Part shown: positions 16,803-26,922 of the stretch, one piece after another
Numbering within the stretch: position 1 is the first letter of the stretch
Layout: each line of letters opens with the position of its first letter
Source of the DNA: Paulinella micropora
Taxonomy: Eukaryota > Cercozoa > Imbricatea > Euglyphida > Paulinellidae
Length of the DNA: 64,000 bases
Assembly (NCBI GenBank): GCA_019918135.1
Contig: WBZZ01002516.1
Span: 229,501-293,500, forward strand
Direction of reading: 5' to 3'
Notes under the pieces: generated by a model
What the model saw: the letters and a program-made list of their open reading frames with translations, nothing else
The model's database searches: none
Told to the model about the DNA's origin: nothing
Position numbers and translations under genes: made by a program

Positions 16803-17088
16803 CTTCTGGCGGCAGTGACTTGTTAGTAGGTTTGTCGTGAGAAGATATTTTTTTCACTGTCAAAGTGAGGGCCTCTTCCGAGCGCTGGACTTGCTCAGGG
16901 GTAATCCTGAGCAGGATCTCGGCGTCCTGTATTTTGGGCTGGTCAAAGATTTGTTCGATGGGCGCCTCCTCTACTTTCACGTGGAGGGCCTGTAGCGCCT
17001 TTTCTTGGAAGGAGGCCTGTTTCATGTTTCTGGCGCGGTCGGTGCGCATCTCTTTTTCCTTGAGGTACCCGAGCGCAAGATGTTGCAT
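16735..17088 (-). CDS. Hypothetical helical protein (about 117 residues)
   Basis: The ATG at 17088 is preferred to that at 17151 because the extra residues are a lysine/isoleucine run from an A-rich leader. The chain is charged, with helices around YLKEKEMRTDRARNMKQ and ITPEQVQRSEEALTLTVKK. It overlaps the next gene's 5' end (16802) by 68 bases. No family recognised. Confidence 0.45.
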   Translation of the reverse strand: MQHLALGYLKEKEMRTDRARNMKQASFQEKALQALHVKVEEAPIEQIFDQPKIQDAEILLRITPEQVQRSEEALTLTVKKISSHDKPTNKSLPPEDVQRGASTPNQHTGGKGGRARQ

Positions 17089-17143
17089 TTTCTTTTTGCT
17101 TTTGTGATAAATGATGATTTTTTTTTGTAAAAGGAGCGGGATT

Positions 17144-20100
17144 TTACCCATGAATAACTACCGGTTGCTCTACTCGTTGCTTCTTGCCGCTGTGTACCGT
17201 CACCTGCCCGTTGTCCTTCTTTTTCCTCTTCTTCTTCGGCTGTTTGTGGACTCTGGTAACCAATTCCCAGCCCAGCCCCTTGAGGTAATCGCGCCACTTA
17301 TTGGCAAGCGCCTCGTTGCCTGACTTCTCGATGTTGCTGAGCGCGGTGTACATCATGTCATGGAGCGTGCGGGACTTCTGGGTAGCCCCGGAACCGTGGC
17401 TGCGTGTTTGACGCTGCAGCATTTGCTCAAACAGAGGGATCGGGGGGTTATCTTTCAAGCCGCTTTTGAGCTGTTCTGGGGTAAAGTCCTCTGTGCCGTA
17501 GGCTAAGGCCATGCGGACGATCTTGACCCTGTCGTCGAACGATATCCCTGCTTTGTTGAAATCTTCCTCGGGATCTGGACCATGTTTGCCTTCCCTGATA
17601 GCGTCGAATATTTTGTCGTCCCTGTTCTCGCCCTCACCGGGCGCGGTGGCCTCGAAGACGAGGTTGGCTATATAGCGGATGGCAGGGTTGTTTAGGTAGT
17701 TCTGGAGCCCGTTGGGCGCCTTGATTTCGCGCGCGATAGCTTCTTTGGCCGCATGGTACATGTAGGACTTGGCTTCCCCTTGCTCCATAGCCTGGCCTAT
17801 GGCCTGATCGCTAGAGACGTCCATCTTGGCCTCGGCGTTTGCCTGCAGCCCCCCTTCTCGGATCATGGCCATGGCGATGTCCTCGAAGAGGCTAATCTTG
17901 TGCAGGTTTTCTGTACCCAGAGCGGTGCGGATGACTTTTGTCTGTAGCTCTTTGAGCCTTTGCTGTCTCTCCTCGTGTGATTCGGCAGGCAGGGCTGAAC
18001 TGTGGTCACCTGCGCGCATCTGGTTGGTGTGGAGGTCTCCAGACCCGGTAGCCATGCTAGCCTGTACATTATCTCCGCCGCCTCCGCCTCCTCCGCCTCC
18101 GCCTCCTCCTCCTCCTCCCGCCCTGACAGTAATGCCCTCGGCGCCTGCCATTTCCCGCTGTTCGAACTGACCCATGGGCTGCGCACTAGAACCACCGGCT
18201 GCCATGCGAGGCAGGCTCTGTTGACCGCGCGCTGATATACCGGCTGCTTGCAGCACGCCGTCGCTGACGACGCTCCTGAACTCGCTATAGAAGTGCTTGA
18301 TAGCGTCTTCCCTGGAGATGTTAGAGTCGAGGAACTCCTCTCCCATGAGGAATTTGGGCATGACGTTTCTGAAGGCCCAGGTGATTGCCTCCTTCATGCT
18401 CTTGCCCTTGAGTTCCCTCGTGCCCCCAATGACCGCATCTCGGATTTGCGAGTACATGTCGAGCTGTTGTAAGGTCTGGTCTACGTTTTGCCTGTCGATT
18501 CGTTCGGCCACTCGTAGACGGTCATCTACCGGGACTTCGGCGGGGACAACCGCGCGTAATGTCTGGCGCTTGAGCTCTTCGTGTTCCCTCTCGGCCCTGG
18601 CCTTTGCTAGTTCGATATTCTGTAATTCCACTAGCTTTCCGTCTTCTCCGACCTGTCCTCCCTGGGACTGTATTTCTCGTACTTTGGTGTCTGCCTGTTC
18701 GAGGCTAGCTTGGATCTGTTGTGCGGGTTGTGGAGTCTGCAGCGCTTGCAGACGCTGTGATAGTTCGTCCTTCTCCCTTTGGAGGCTCATAACCATTCGG
18801 TATGCGTTGGTAAATAACCCTCGTTTTTGTGCTGCCCGCTCGTTCGTACGGCGTGTGTCCTTAAGCTGTTGAATGCTGCGATTCAGCGCCTGCTGGATGC
18901 CTTTGGCTTCCTGAGTTCGCCTTCGCGCTTCTGCTACAGCGTGTTTACTTTCGAGGTCTTTGATTGTCTTGTTTAGTTTCTGCTCCTGTTCCCGTGCCGC
19001 TTCGAACTGGGTCGAGGACTTTTTATTTTCAGCCTCAAGGATACCTGCGCGTATTTTCTCCCGTTCGGTGGAGTCGTTAGCGGCTTGTAGCTGTCGCTGT
19101 AGTTCCGCTATGTGTTCTTCTTGCTGACGGACCTTCTCTCCCGTCTCTTTGCTGTAGACATCGCTCTTCGCAAGCGCGCGCCCCTGCTTCTCGAGTGCTG
19201 CTTCCTTCGCCGCTAGCGCCGCCTCATTTTCCGCTATCTCCGCTTGTAGCTCTCCTACCCTTGCTTCGACCTTGGCCTGCCCTGCTTTTGCCGCTTCCAG
19301 GTCTTGCCGTAACTTGTTTCTGGTGCTCTCGGCATTATCCAAGCCCTTGGCAAGCTCAGCCGCCTGTGCAGCCTTGGCCTGTAGCTGTCCGGTGAGGCTT
19401 GCTTGTATTTGTTGGCTCCTTGCCGTAGCCTGTGCGAGCTGGTTGTTGAGGCTCTGTAGTCGCTTGGATGCAGCCTGTACGAAGGCTTTTCGTTCTCTGC
19501 CGAACCTGGCTCTGTCTTCGTCGGACAGGTTCTGTAGGTCTTGATTGGCCCTGGCCAATTCAGCCAGTTTGCTGCCAAGCTCCCCCTCGTTCTGTTGCAT
19601 GGACTCTAGCTTGCGCTGGAGCTCCTGTTCATGGCGTTGTGCCCGCTCGAGCTTGGTTTGTAGCTCTTGGTTTTTCTGTGCCTCTTGTTGACCCTGTCCT
19701 TTGGATTCACTGAGCTGCTCTTGGAGAGAGCTTACTTCATCCTTCTGTTCTTGTATGGATTTCAGGTACTGGTCCACAAGTGCCTCTGCCTGTTGCCTGG
19801 CCTGCCGTTCTAGCTCGAGCGCTTCTTTGGAGCCCTCTTGCACAGTTGCGAGTTTCTGCTTGATGTCGGCCAGTTCGTTGTCTAAGTCGCGCACGTTGAG
19901 CAGTTCGTCTCCTAGTTCGGAGCTGAGCCTGTCGATGTTCTGCGTTAGGTGCTGGTTCGCGGTGGTAGCATGGCCGAGCGCTGCTTCCAGTCCCATAGCG
20001 GCGTCCATGAACGTGCCCATGGTTTCTTTTGTCTCGGATACTTCCCTCTTGGCTTCCCCAAGCTGTTGCTCCAATGACTTCTTTTCTTGTTCTGACCGCT

Positions 20101-20404
20101 CAAGCATTGCCAGTGCCTCTGCTCTCTCTGTGAAATGCTTAGTGGCGGCTTCGTTGATCTCTTGGAGAGTTTTGCGGCTGAATTGTTGTTCGCTCTGTAA
20201 CTGTAATAGCTCGAGCTCTAATCTTTTCTTTTCGTGGCGTTCGACCTCTAATTGAGCCCTGTCTCGTTTTCCTAGATCTTGTTCGTTCGCCAAATTGGCT
20301 TTGGCTTGTTTGAGGCCTTCGTCAAGCTTATTCAACCATTCCTCGTAATTAGCCCGCGCTAGCTTGATATATTCGTCCGCCTGAGCCCTCGTCTTCACTA
20401 GCAC
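17144..20404 (-). CDS. Very large coiled-coil structural protein (1086 residues)
   Basis: Residues 1 to about 600 are almost continuous coiled coil, rich in E, Q, K, A and L with heptad spacing. A globular helical domain follows (about 625-750, including DQTLQQLDMYSQIRDA-like and KSMKEAITWAFRNVMPKFL segments), then a run of about 16 glycines near residue 785 and a second helical domain to the end, which closes with basic KKKRKKK. The C-terminal part has conserved-looking SLFEDIAMAMIREGG and FDDRVKIVRMALAYG segments. The length and layout recall scaffold or tape-measure-like virion proteins, but no family is assigned. It starts 13 bases after the neighbouring coiled-coil gene ends, so the two are probably co-transcribed. 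Confidence 0.65.
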   Translation of the reverse strand: MLVKTRAQADEYIKLARANYEEWLNKLDEGLKQAKANLANEQDLGKRDRAQLEVERHEKKRLELELLQLQSEQQFSRKTLQEINEAATKHFTERAEALAMLERSEQEKKSLEQQLGEAKREVSETKETMGTFMDAAMGLEAALGHATTANQHLTQNIDRLSSELGDELLNVRDLDNELADIKQKLATVQEGSKEALELERQARQQAEALVDQYLKSIQEQKDEVSSLQEQLSESKGQGQQEAQKNQELQTKLERAQRHEQELQRKLESMQQNEGELGSKLAELARANQDLQNLSDEDRARFGRERKAFVQAASKRLQSLNNQLAQATARSQQIQASLTGQLQAKAAQAAELAKGLDNAESTRNKLRQDLEAAKAGQAKVEARVGELQAEIAENEAALAAKEAALEKQGRALAKSDVYSKETGEKVRQQEEHIAELQRQLQAANDSTEREKIRAGILEAENKKSSTQFEAAREQEQKLNKTIKDLESKHAVAEARRRTQEAKGIQQALNRSIQQLKDTRRTNERAAQKRGLFTNAYRMVMSLQREKDELSQRLQALQTPQPAQQIQASLEQADTKVREIQSQGGQVGEDGKLVELQNIELAKARAEREHEELKRQTLRAVVPAEVPVDDRLRVAERIDRQNVDQTLQQLDMYSQIRDAVIGGTRELKGKSMKEAITWAFRNVMPKFLMGEEFLDSNISREDAIKHFYSEFRSVVSDGVLQAAGISARGQQSLPRMAAGGSSAQPMGQFEQREMAGAEGITVRAGGGGGGGGGGGGGGGDNVQASMATGSGDLHTNQMRAGDHSSALPAESHEERQQRLKELQTKVIRTALGTENLHKISLFEDIAMAMIREGGLQANAEAKMDVSSDQAIGQAMEQGEAKSYMYHAAKEAIAREIKAPNGLQNYLNNPAIRYIANLVFEATAPGEGENRDDKIFDAIREGKHGPDPEEDFNKAGISFDDRVKIVRMALAYGTEDFTPEQLKSGLKDNPPIPLFEQMLQRQTRSHGSGATQKSRTLHDMMYTALSNIEKSGNEALANKWRDYLKGLGWELVTRVHKQPKKKRKKKDNGQVTVHSGKKQRVEQPVVIHG

Positions 20405-20417
20405 TTCTGCAATCGCG

Positions 20418-21755
20418 TTATGTCTGGCCGTGGAAAGCTCTTGTCAATCGGTTAATGAATTCTTGTTGTGAGGCGTTTTGCTGCTGTAGCAGCTGCTCCT
20501 TCTCTCGTTTGGCGGCTAGGTCGCGTTCCTGGTCCTGTAGCTGTTGTGAACGAAGCTTGTAAGTTTGGAGCAGTGAAGCATACGCTTCGTTTTTAGCAGC
20601 CAGTTCCTCTCGAGCCTTTTCCTCCATTTCCTTCTTGGACTGTTCGAGTTGATCACGGCTCTTCTTCAGCTCAGCGTATTCCCCGCGCAGCTTATCTGCC
20701 TCCTGCTGATTGTTCTCAAGTGCTTTCTTAGCGGCCTCGTTGTCTTTTGTAGCCCGTGCTAGTCTGTTGTTCAGCTCGCCAATCTGAGTTTGGCTGTTGG
20801 TAATGCCAGCTTGTGCCCTGCTAAGTTCATCGGCAAGGTCCTTTGCTTTTTGATTCGCAGCGTCAATGGCGTCCTTCGAAGCATTCCCTGTGGCCTCGAG
20901 TTTTTTGACCTCTTGTTTGGCCTCGTTGAGTGCTTTGAACAGTGCGCCCTTTTCGTTGGCCAGTGTCTCTGCATTTCTCTTGGCCGCTTCGACTTCCCGT
21001 TGAGCGGCCGCTACAAGCTTTTCTTTTGAGCTGAGTGCTTGCCTGGCCTCTGCCAATTTTCCTTCGCTTGCGGTGAGATCTTGTTTCGTCTGTGCGTAAA
21101 TTCCTGTCCCAGTCATGAAGTCTTTTCTGAGGGCCTTTAATTCGTCTTGAAGCTTTTTGACCTCGTCGTTAGGAGGTGCTGACGACGACGGGGTAGGAGC
21201 GTTGGTTGCTGGTTGAGTGTTGGTTACTGGTTGAGGAGGACTGGGAGTGTTCTTCACTGGCTGAGAACTGGAGGCCTTGGTCATTGGTTGAGGAGGACTG
21301 GAAGCCTTGGTCATTGGTTGAGGAGGACTGGAAGCCTTGGTTTCTGGTTGAGGAGGACTGGAAGCCTTGGTCTTTGGCTGAGGAGGATTGGAAGCCCCGG
21401 TCTTTGGTTGAGGAGGAGGATTGGGAATGTTGGTTACGGACGGTGGGTTAGTGTTTGTCACGGGTGCTGCCTGAGGAGGAGGAGGAGGAGGAGGAGGCAC
21501 AGGAACATTTGCTGGCTGAGGCGCAAGCGGAGCGAGTAAATGCATTGCCTCGGAGAGCTCGGGGTTAGCGTATTGCATAAGAATTCGTGCCTTTGCATGC
21601 ATGGCTGCAGAGCCGCCTCCCTCGTAGCGCCCAGAGCCTACTTTGAAACGTGACTGTTTCCGGTTGACCCATGGTTCCAGGCGTGAGCCGGTAAATTCCC
21701 TGGCCCGAGTTTCTTTGTCCTTTTCCATCCATTTCGACAGGCGCAAGTAGGACAT
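20418..21755 (-). CDS. Proline-repeat plus coiled-coil structural protein (445 residues)
   Basis: The N-terminal 80 residues are folded in appearance (SYLRLSKWMEKDKETRAREF). A run of prolines follows, then about six copies of a ten-residue PPQP(K/E/M)TKASS repeat (DNA 21240-21420), and from residue 195 to the end a long coiled coil. The coiled-coil composition matches that of the 1086-residue neighbour, suggesting paralogy or co-assembly. Repeat number is likely to vary between strains. The gene is the first of the minus-strand structural series, preceded by an AT-rich spacer with T-runs. Confidence 0.6.
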   Translation of the reverse strand: MSYLRLSKWMEKDKETRAREFTGSRLEPWVNRKQSRFKVGSGRYEGGGSAAMHAKARILMQYANPELSEAMHLLAPLAPQPANVPVPPPPPPPPQAAPVTNTNPPSVTNIPNPPPQPKTGASNPPQPKTKASSPPQPETKASSPPQPMTKASSPPQPMTKASSSQPVKNTPSPPQPVTNTQPATNAPTPSSSAPPNDEVKKLQDELKALRKDFMTGTGIYAQTKQDLTASEGKLAEARQALSSKEKLVAAAQREVEAAKRNAETLANEKGALFKALNEAKQEVKKLEATGNASKDAIDAANQKAKDLADELSRAQAGITNSQTQIGELNNRLARATKDNEAAKKALENNQQEADKLRGEYAELKKSRDQLEQSKKEMEEKAREELAAKNEAYASLLQTYKLRSQQLQDQERDLAAKREKEQLLQQQNASQQEFINRLTRAFHGQT

Positions 21756-21882
21756 GCTGGTTCTTACTTATTCAGGAAGAAACGAGAGCATTTTTTTTAT
21801 TTGTTTGGTTTTAATTAAACGGAAAGGGTTTTCTTGCCGGAGATAAGTTTTTTTTTCATGTCGCCTGTTTCGGAAAAACAAG

Positions 21883-23260
21883 ATGCAGCAGCAGGGCCTG
21901 AGTGTACTGGACCGGCTGCCGCCGCCCGATGAAGAAGGAGACGAGAACAGGGCGGGCAAAGGCCAGAGCCTGGAGGAGAAAATCTATGACTACATACAAC
22001 AACAGAAGAAGAAGGGGAGCAAGAAAAAGAGCGCGGCCGAGAAAAAGAAAGAGAAGGAGGAGAAAGAGGCAGAAAAGAAGGCACTGGCGGGCGTGGACAT
22101 TGATCAAGTGAAGAGGCATGTGGAGTATTTTTGGCCGCGAGAGAAAGGTGCGGGCCAGCTGTTTGTGCTGGTCGGCAAGTCCCGAGCGAGGGAAGACGCA
22201 CTTTCCGCGGTGGTTGCTGTATAGCATGTGCCTGATGAAGAAGGACCCGTTCCAGTTCGGCCTGATCATGGTGCGCACCAAGTTCAAGAACAGCTACAAG
22301 TTCCACTGGGCGACGGAGAAACACGTGCGCATCTACGAAGGGTTCAGGAAGGACATACTGCAGAAGTACGTAGAGAACTTGAAGGAGAGGTACGAAAGGA
22401 ATGGGTACTTGGAGCCGTCGTTCCTGGTGTTTGACGACCTGGTGGGTATCCTGAACTCCATGGACCAGTGGATGCAGAATTTCTTTGGAACGTACCGCCA
22501 CTATAACATCACGATCTTTATCGCGGTGCAGTACCTGACGGGGAGGAACAGTATTTCTCCGATCATGCGTGAACAAACGAGCTACTGTGTCATGTTTAAC
22601 TCGAAGGTGCAGCGGACGATGCTGAACCTGTGGGAGAACTACGGACAGATGATGCCTAAAAAGGAATTCTTTGCGCACTTGTCGAACGCGACGGACCCGG
22701 ACCAAGTAGGCACAAAGCATGCGTGCGTGGTGTACGCGGAGCACATCGACAAGCTGGAGCAGAACTACATGAGCTGGCTAGCGCCCAAGACACTGCCTGA
22801 CGGGGAGGTGATGCTGAAGGGCCCCGACGACCCCAAGCCCAAGTCGAAAGAGGAGATAAGGAAAGAGCAGGCGCTGAAGGAACTGGCCTGGCGAGCGCCA
22901 ACGTGGCTACCGGAAACCGTGAAGCTGAACAGGGAGACCAAAGAGAAAGTGATGCGCATGATTCAGTACGCGGACGCGGCGAACTACAAATTGACCAAGC
23001 GCAAGAACAGGATGGCCTTCAAGGACAAACTGAAGCTGACAGAGTTCAGTTTGGGCGTGGACCGCGCTAACCAGAACGCCAAACGAAAATACGAGGACGA
23101 CGAGGCGTACGCTAAACAGCTGAGGGATGAGGCATTCATGCCCACAGTGCAATACAGCTACGAGTACAAAGAACCCTCGGGTATTGCCAGAAGACGCGAC
23201 AACCGGCGGGCACCGACAAATATTGTAAGAAATATAGTCTATCCGGAGGAGGAAGAGTAA
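21883..23260 (+). CDS. A32/FtsK-HerA type genome packaging ATPase (gene region, element A)
   Basis: The region begins with a lysine/glutamate-rich leader and then shows the packaging ATPase fold: a strand GQLFVLVGK leading into the P-loop, then a conserved middle with FGLIMVRTKFKNSYKF and a Walker B strand SFLVFDDLVGIL followed by the sensor strand ITIFIAVQYL and a CVMFNSK segment. This order is that of the FtsK/HerA ATPases that pump DNA into PLV, Polinton and giant-virus capsids. The C-terminal 150 residues are basic and helical. It faces the structural block head to head across an AT-rich spacer at 21760-21880. Confidence 0.75.
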
Positions 23261-23288
23261 AAGTTTTTTTTTTTATCATCTGACGACG

Positions 23289-23792
23289 TCACAACACGGG
23301 TGAGAGTAAGCGTTCATGATCAGAAAGCTGCTGAAGGCTCTGTTCTTGCTCCCGGTAAAGCTCGTCGGACGGGAGGAAAGGGGAGAGGAGTGGAGCAAAC
23401 AAGTCTACCTGTGCTGCACTAGTGTCTACGACAAGCGGCGAGAGGGGGAAAGGTGCCTCCTCCTGCTCTTCGGCAACGGGAGCTTCTTCTATGGGCAGGG
23501 CTAGCCCGCTCTTTTTCGGTCCGGGCACGACGATGCCCCTGTCCTTGGGAATTTCCTGTGCCACGAGGTGTGCGAGGTGTTCTTCGGTGTAGAAGGAGCC
23601 CTGGGCGTTGCCGCGGTGCCTGGTCTTGTGCCTGGCCATCTTTTCGGCGGGGAAGGGCCAGTCCTGCTTGTAGTCGCGGATCTTGATGTAACGCCTCAGC
23701 CAGAAGGTGGCCTTGGCGCGGCTGACTCCGTGGACCTCGCGGATGGTATCGATGACATTGACGAGCCCCTCGGGTGTCCTTCTGATCTTCAT
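23289..23792 (-). CDS. Putative DNA-binding protein, 167 residues
   Basis: The N-terminal 75 residues look folded and basic: RRTPEGLVNVIDTIREVHG, then SRAKATFWLRRYIKIRDYKQ, which resembles a helix-turn-helix or KilA-N/BRO-like stretch in giant viruses (weak). The rest is acidic and proline-rich. Family uncertain. It converges with the ATPase gene, their ends only about 28 bases apart across a T-run. Confidence 0.45.
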   Translation of the reverse strand: MKIRRTPEGLVNVIDTIREVHGVSRAKATFWLRRYIKIRDYKQDWPFPAEKMARHKTRHRGNAQGSFYTEEHLAHLVAQEIPKDRGIVVPGPKKSGLALPIEEAPVAEEQEEAPFPLSPLVVDTSAAQVDLFAPLLSPFLPSDELYREQEQSLQQLSDHERLLSPVL

Positions 23793-23885
23793 GGCTTTTT
23801 GAAAAATGAGGCGGCAACGCTGTCCGGTTTTTTTTTTTTTGAATTAAACGAGTGGTTCTGATTCGTCGAATGCCGGGCCGGTGGT

Positions 23886-24069
23886 TTAGTAATGGCCGAC
23901 TAGTTCCGCAAAATCTGCCGCGAGCTGTTCACCGGAAATATCGGGCTGGTGCTCGATTAAGGTCCGGACGGCCCGGCCGAACCGTTTGGCGGGCCCCTCG
24001 GTGTAGCCGGCCGAAGTCCAGAAGGCGGTGGTCTGTAACTCCGCCCGCTTGTGTGAGTTTTTCTGTACA
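23886..24069 (-). CDS. Short frame, possible gene remnant
   Basis: A 60-residue open stretch (LQTTAFWTSAGYTEGPAKRF and onward to ADFAELVGHY) looks protein-like in codon use but has no ATG of its own. A TACTAAT...TACAG sequence just upstream resembles a branch point and 3' splice site, so a spliced start is possible. It lies next to the element A/B boundary. Confidence 0.25.
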
Positions 24070-24071
24070 AA

Positions 24072-24974
24072 TTAGTATGCCTGGCGAGCTAGCTGCTGCT
24101 TCTTGGTGAGGGCGGGGGCTGGGGGAAGAGGGCGGGCGGGTGGTGGTGGCGCTGGCGCTGGCGCTGGCATGTCCCTGGCCTGCCTGGCCAAGTCCTGGAA
24201 GGCGTCGTTGATCTGCTGCAGAAGAGCTTCCGCATCTGGCTTTAGCCACTGGCGCCTGGGCTGCTCGATGAACATGACGCGCTGGTAGTGCAGCTGCGAG
24301 TTGAGCTCGGCGACGCTGTGTCCCGTGCCGGTCTTGTGCGCGATGTGGCCGAGTACCTGTGAGAGGAAGACCGATTTGGCGATGCCCTTGTCCCGGGCGT
24401 AGAGAGTGAAGGCCGCCTCGGCGTAGATGGAGCGGAGGAGGTAAGGGTTGCGGATGCGCTGTAGATTCACGATAGATCGCATTGTGCTACTCGCCGCGGC
24501 CGAAATATCGGCAGTTAGTCCTATCTTGTCTCTAATCGTGCTGTTATCATAATCAAAAGCATAGGTATCACCAGTGAATGCGAAATTCAATTTATTAACA
24601 GAGTTCAAAGTTATAACTACAGAGTTGGGGGTAATTGCTGAATTAATTGCAGTTTGAAGAGCGGTAATAAATGTATCAATGGTGTATTGATTTTCTGTTA
24701 TGATTGCCGTTTTTGTAGCAGATCCCGTTGTTTTAATCAATGTGAGAGTGTTGGCATAACTCGGTATGTTTGGGAAAACATTTGGGATAGAGATACTCTT
24801 AACGACATAAGCACTGATTATATCAATATTACGACCAGTTGGGAGATCAACAACGAAACGGCCATTGTGAGTAGAAGCGGATTTTGATTCTGTTTTATCA
24901 CTTGAGGAGACACGAAGGAGGAAATTTTTACGGGTGCGCTTTTCATCTTCAAGATTGCTTATTGTAAAGGACAT
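24072..24974 (-). CDS. Penton-like protein spanning the A/B composition boundary
   Basis: The first 165 residues (AT-rich DNA) match the PLV penton-like pattern: FVVDLPTGRNID, SISIPNVFPNIP with the IPN turn, then TENQYTIDTFITALQ. The remaining 135 residues are encoded by GC-rich DNA like element A, with a helical part and a proline-rich tail (PAPAPAPPPPARPLPP). The base-composition step falls within about 24460-24500. The frame is open throughout, so this is either a natural fusion at a recombination joint or a chance in-frame joint. The N-terminal half belongs with the element B major capsid gene directly upstream on the same strand. Confidence 0.55.
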   Translation of the reverse strand: MSFTISNLEDEKRTRKNFLLRVSSSDKTESKSASTHNGRFVVDLPTGRNIDIISAYVVKSISIPNVFPNIPSYANTLTLIKTTGSATKTAIITENQYTIDTFITALQTAINSAITPNSVVITLNSVNKLNFAFTGDTYAFDYDNSTIRDKIGLTADISAAASSTMRSIVNLQRIRNPYLLRSIYAEAAFTLYARDKGIAKSVFLSQVLGHIAHKTGTGHSVAELNSQLHYQRVMFIEQPRRQWLKPDAEALLQQINDAFQDLARQARDMPAPAPAPPPPARPLPPAPALTKKQQLARQAY

Positions 24975-24997
24975 ATATTATTCTAATTTTTAATTTT

Positions 24998-26423
24998 TTA
25001 TTGTTTTACGACACATCTACTGGGATAGATAGATGCGACTTTGACATATTTCAACCAAGCAGTGATAGCCTTATTTGCAGCACCATAATCAGAAGCATAC
25101 CGAAGAGTAACTTCAGTTCGCGAATTATTAACTGCAAGACCAGACGCTCCAATATGCGGAGACTGATTGAGAGTTTGGATAATGGTGGCAAATCCTCCGT
25201 TTGTAGCAGTAGTGGCAAGTCCAGCAGAATACCAATAGCGAAAGTCTTCAAGAGAAACAGAGGAAGTCATATAAGCATCACGAATACCCATAGTCGCTTG
25301 GAGATTGTTAATATACAATTCTGCGCACCCTCGCTGAACGGAGGCAAGTGTATCGGTGCTTCCTCCTATTTCCATCTTCTGCTGTGGAGCATACCAATCA
25401 CCAATACGACATTGATATTGTCTATAAGGCATTTGAGCAGTTCCCAAGTTATCAATGCTAGCATTATCAGAAAGCACATTCTGAGTTACGATATACAAGC
25501 ACTGAGCACGGGCAACGGCCTTATTTATTTGAAGATTAAAATCAACAGACGTTCCTGGATTTGCCTTTTGGTTATAATATGTTTCATAAGTGTATGGAAG
25601 CCCATCCTTGCTTCCCATCTGTTCCAAAATATTTCTCTGCACGGCTGGAGCAAGTGAGAAGGTTTCCAACATTACAACTGGATTTGATATGGTGTAAGTG
25701 AGAGCAGTGCCACTAAAACCAGTGGGAGCACCGCCAGTAGCAGTTCCAATAATAGTCAATGCTTCCTGTGGGGGGGCAAATGTCAAACGAAGTCTCATAC
25801 CACTAATCAGAGAGGGAGGAATGAGAGTTTCTTCATTAAAGATACCAGAGAAGTAATGAAGAGGAATACAAACTCTCAAATAATTGCCAGTCGCAACACT
25901 ACCAGCAGTGGGGTTATTGAGTGCAAAATTAACAACTGAAGGGTCAGCAACATTAGAATTAACTTTAACCTCTTCTCTCTGTCCAGCCATCTGTGCCTGC
26001 TTGCGATAATCAAATGGATAATGCCACGGGAGAATATTTCGCAGCATCTTGTTCAAATCTTCAATTCGTTCAAGTTTGCTTCCATCCTTGCTTTCTAGCA
26101 AAAATCTTTCAAAAATAGCAGTTGCGGGAGTGTTCTGGAAACCCAGAGCGCAAGCAACATCATTTTTTTCCATCAGTGGCTACTAGATGTTCTGCCATAA
26201 TGTCAAACGACAAATAACAATTCTTTCCATAAACAAAATCAGTGCTTGCCTGCAATGTGAAAATCATTTCAGTCCCCGACGAACTGGTATAAGTCTGCTG
26301 GTCGGCGAAGTTCTTCTTAAAGATACTTCCCTGTTCAGTGAGTGCTAGATTTGCTGGCAACTCATATCTGAGGTTGTTGAGAGTCATCAACTCCTCAGTA
26401 TTTTTAGAATCCTTTCCTTCCAT
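24998..26423 (-). CDS. Major capsid protein (gene region, element B)
   Basis: The region starts at the ATG at 26423. The N-terminal part holds the MCP signature TSSSGTEMIFTLQ followed by DFVYGKNCYLSFD, and the remainder shows LRVCIPLHYFSGIF, SLISGMRLRLTF, LPYTYETYYNQ and a C-terminal EVTLRYASDYG...ITAWLKYVKV section typical of PLV double-jelly-roll capsid proteins. It is only distantly similar to the element A capsid protein, so the two elements belong to different PLV groups. It lies next to the penton-like gene, the usual PLV gene pair. Confidence 0.8.
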
Positions 26424-26505
26424 TTTTTGTTCTTGTGGTTGTAGGATAGTAAAATTCGCAATGTTCCTATAATAAAAAATAATAATAGGATTTAAAAATA
26501 AGTAA

Positions 26506-26901
26506 TTATTCACTTGAAACGGATTGTCTAATAATATCAACTGATTTCTGTATATTGTCAAGTCTTGTATCTTGTGGTGAAGTCAATTGAGACTCTCTTG
26601 CCTCAGCATTTTGAACCGCTTTCTTTAAATAAGCCAAACTGCTAACAGCAGTGTCCAAATCAACAACATCCTCATTTTCTTTGTTATCAGAAATGTCAGT
26701 TAATGTGTTTTGAATAGTGCTCTTCTCATGTGAGACAAGGTCGCCAAATTCGGTCAATGGTTGATTAACTAATGGGGCACCATGACTACACAATTCAAAC
26801 TGATTTAGTTGAAACCCATCACTCGCGGGTCTGTTTCCTTCGTTGAGTTTATTAATAAACTCATTAGACAATCTATTGGAGGCATGTGTGTTTTTAATCA
26901 T
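26506..26901 (-). CDS. Hypothetical 131-residue protein
   Basis: A polar, helical protein with acidic stretches (NKENEDVVDLDTAVSSLAYLKK) and no membrane segment. It lies directly upstream of the capsid gene, a place often held by small virion proteins in PLVs. Family unknown. Confidence 0.45.
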   Translation of the reverse strand: MIKNTHASNRLSNEFINKLNEGNRPASDGFQLNQFELCSHGAPLVNQPLTEFGDLVSHEKSTIQNTLTDISDNKENEDVVDLDTAVSSLAYLKKAVQNAEARESQLTSPQDTRLDNIQKSVDIIRQSVSSE

Positions 26902-26922
26902 TTTATAATAATAATTATTTTA

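Larger units (their letters stand above)
1..24470. mobile_element. Element A: large GC-rich Polinton-like virus (left end outside window)
   Basis: The block carries a PLV core: TV-Pol/SF3 helicase fusion, double-jelly-roll major capsid protein, penton-like protein, A32-type packaging ATPase, RuvC-like resolvase and YqaJ exonuclease, with a fibre gene and coiled-coil structural proteins. No integrase, protein-primed PolB or protease was recognised in the visible part. Reading frames are long and codon use is uniform and GC-rich, so it looks young or was recently active; about two breaks are suspected, which could also be sequencing errors. No terminal inverted repeats were found: the left end is off the window and the right end is a sharp composition step into element B. 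Known for the family: PLVs are 15-40 kb, free or integrated. Inferred: this copy is integrated or assembled beside other elements. Confidence 0.85.
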
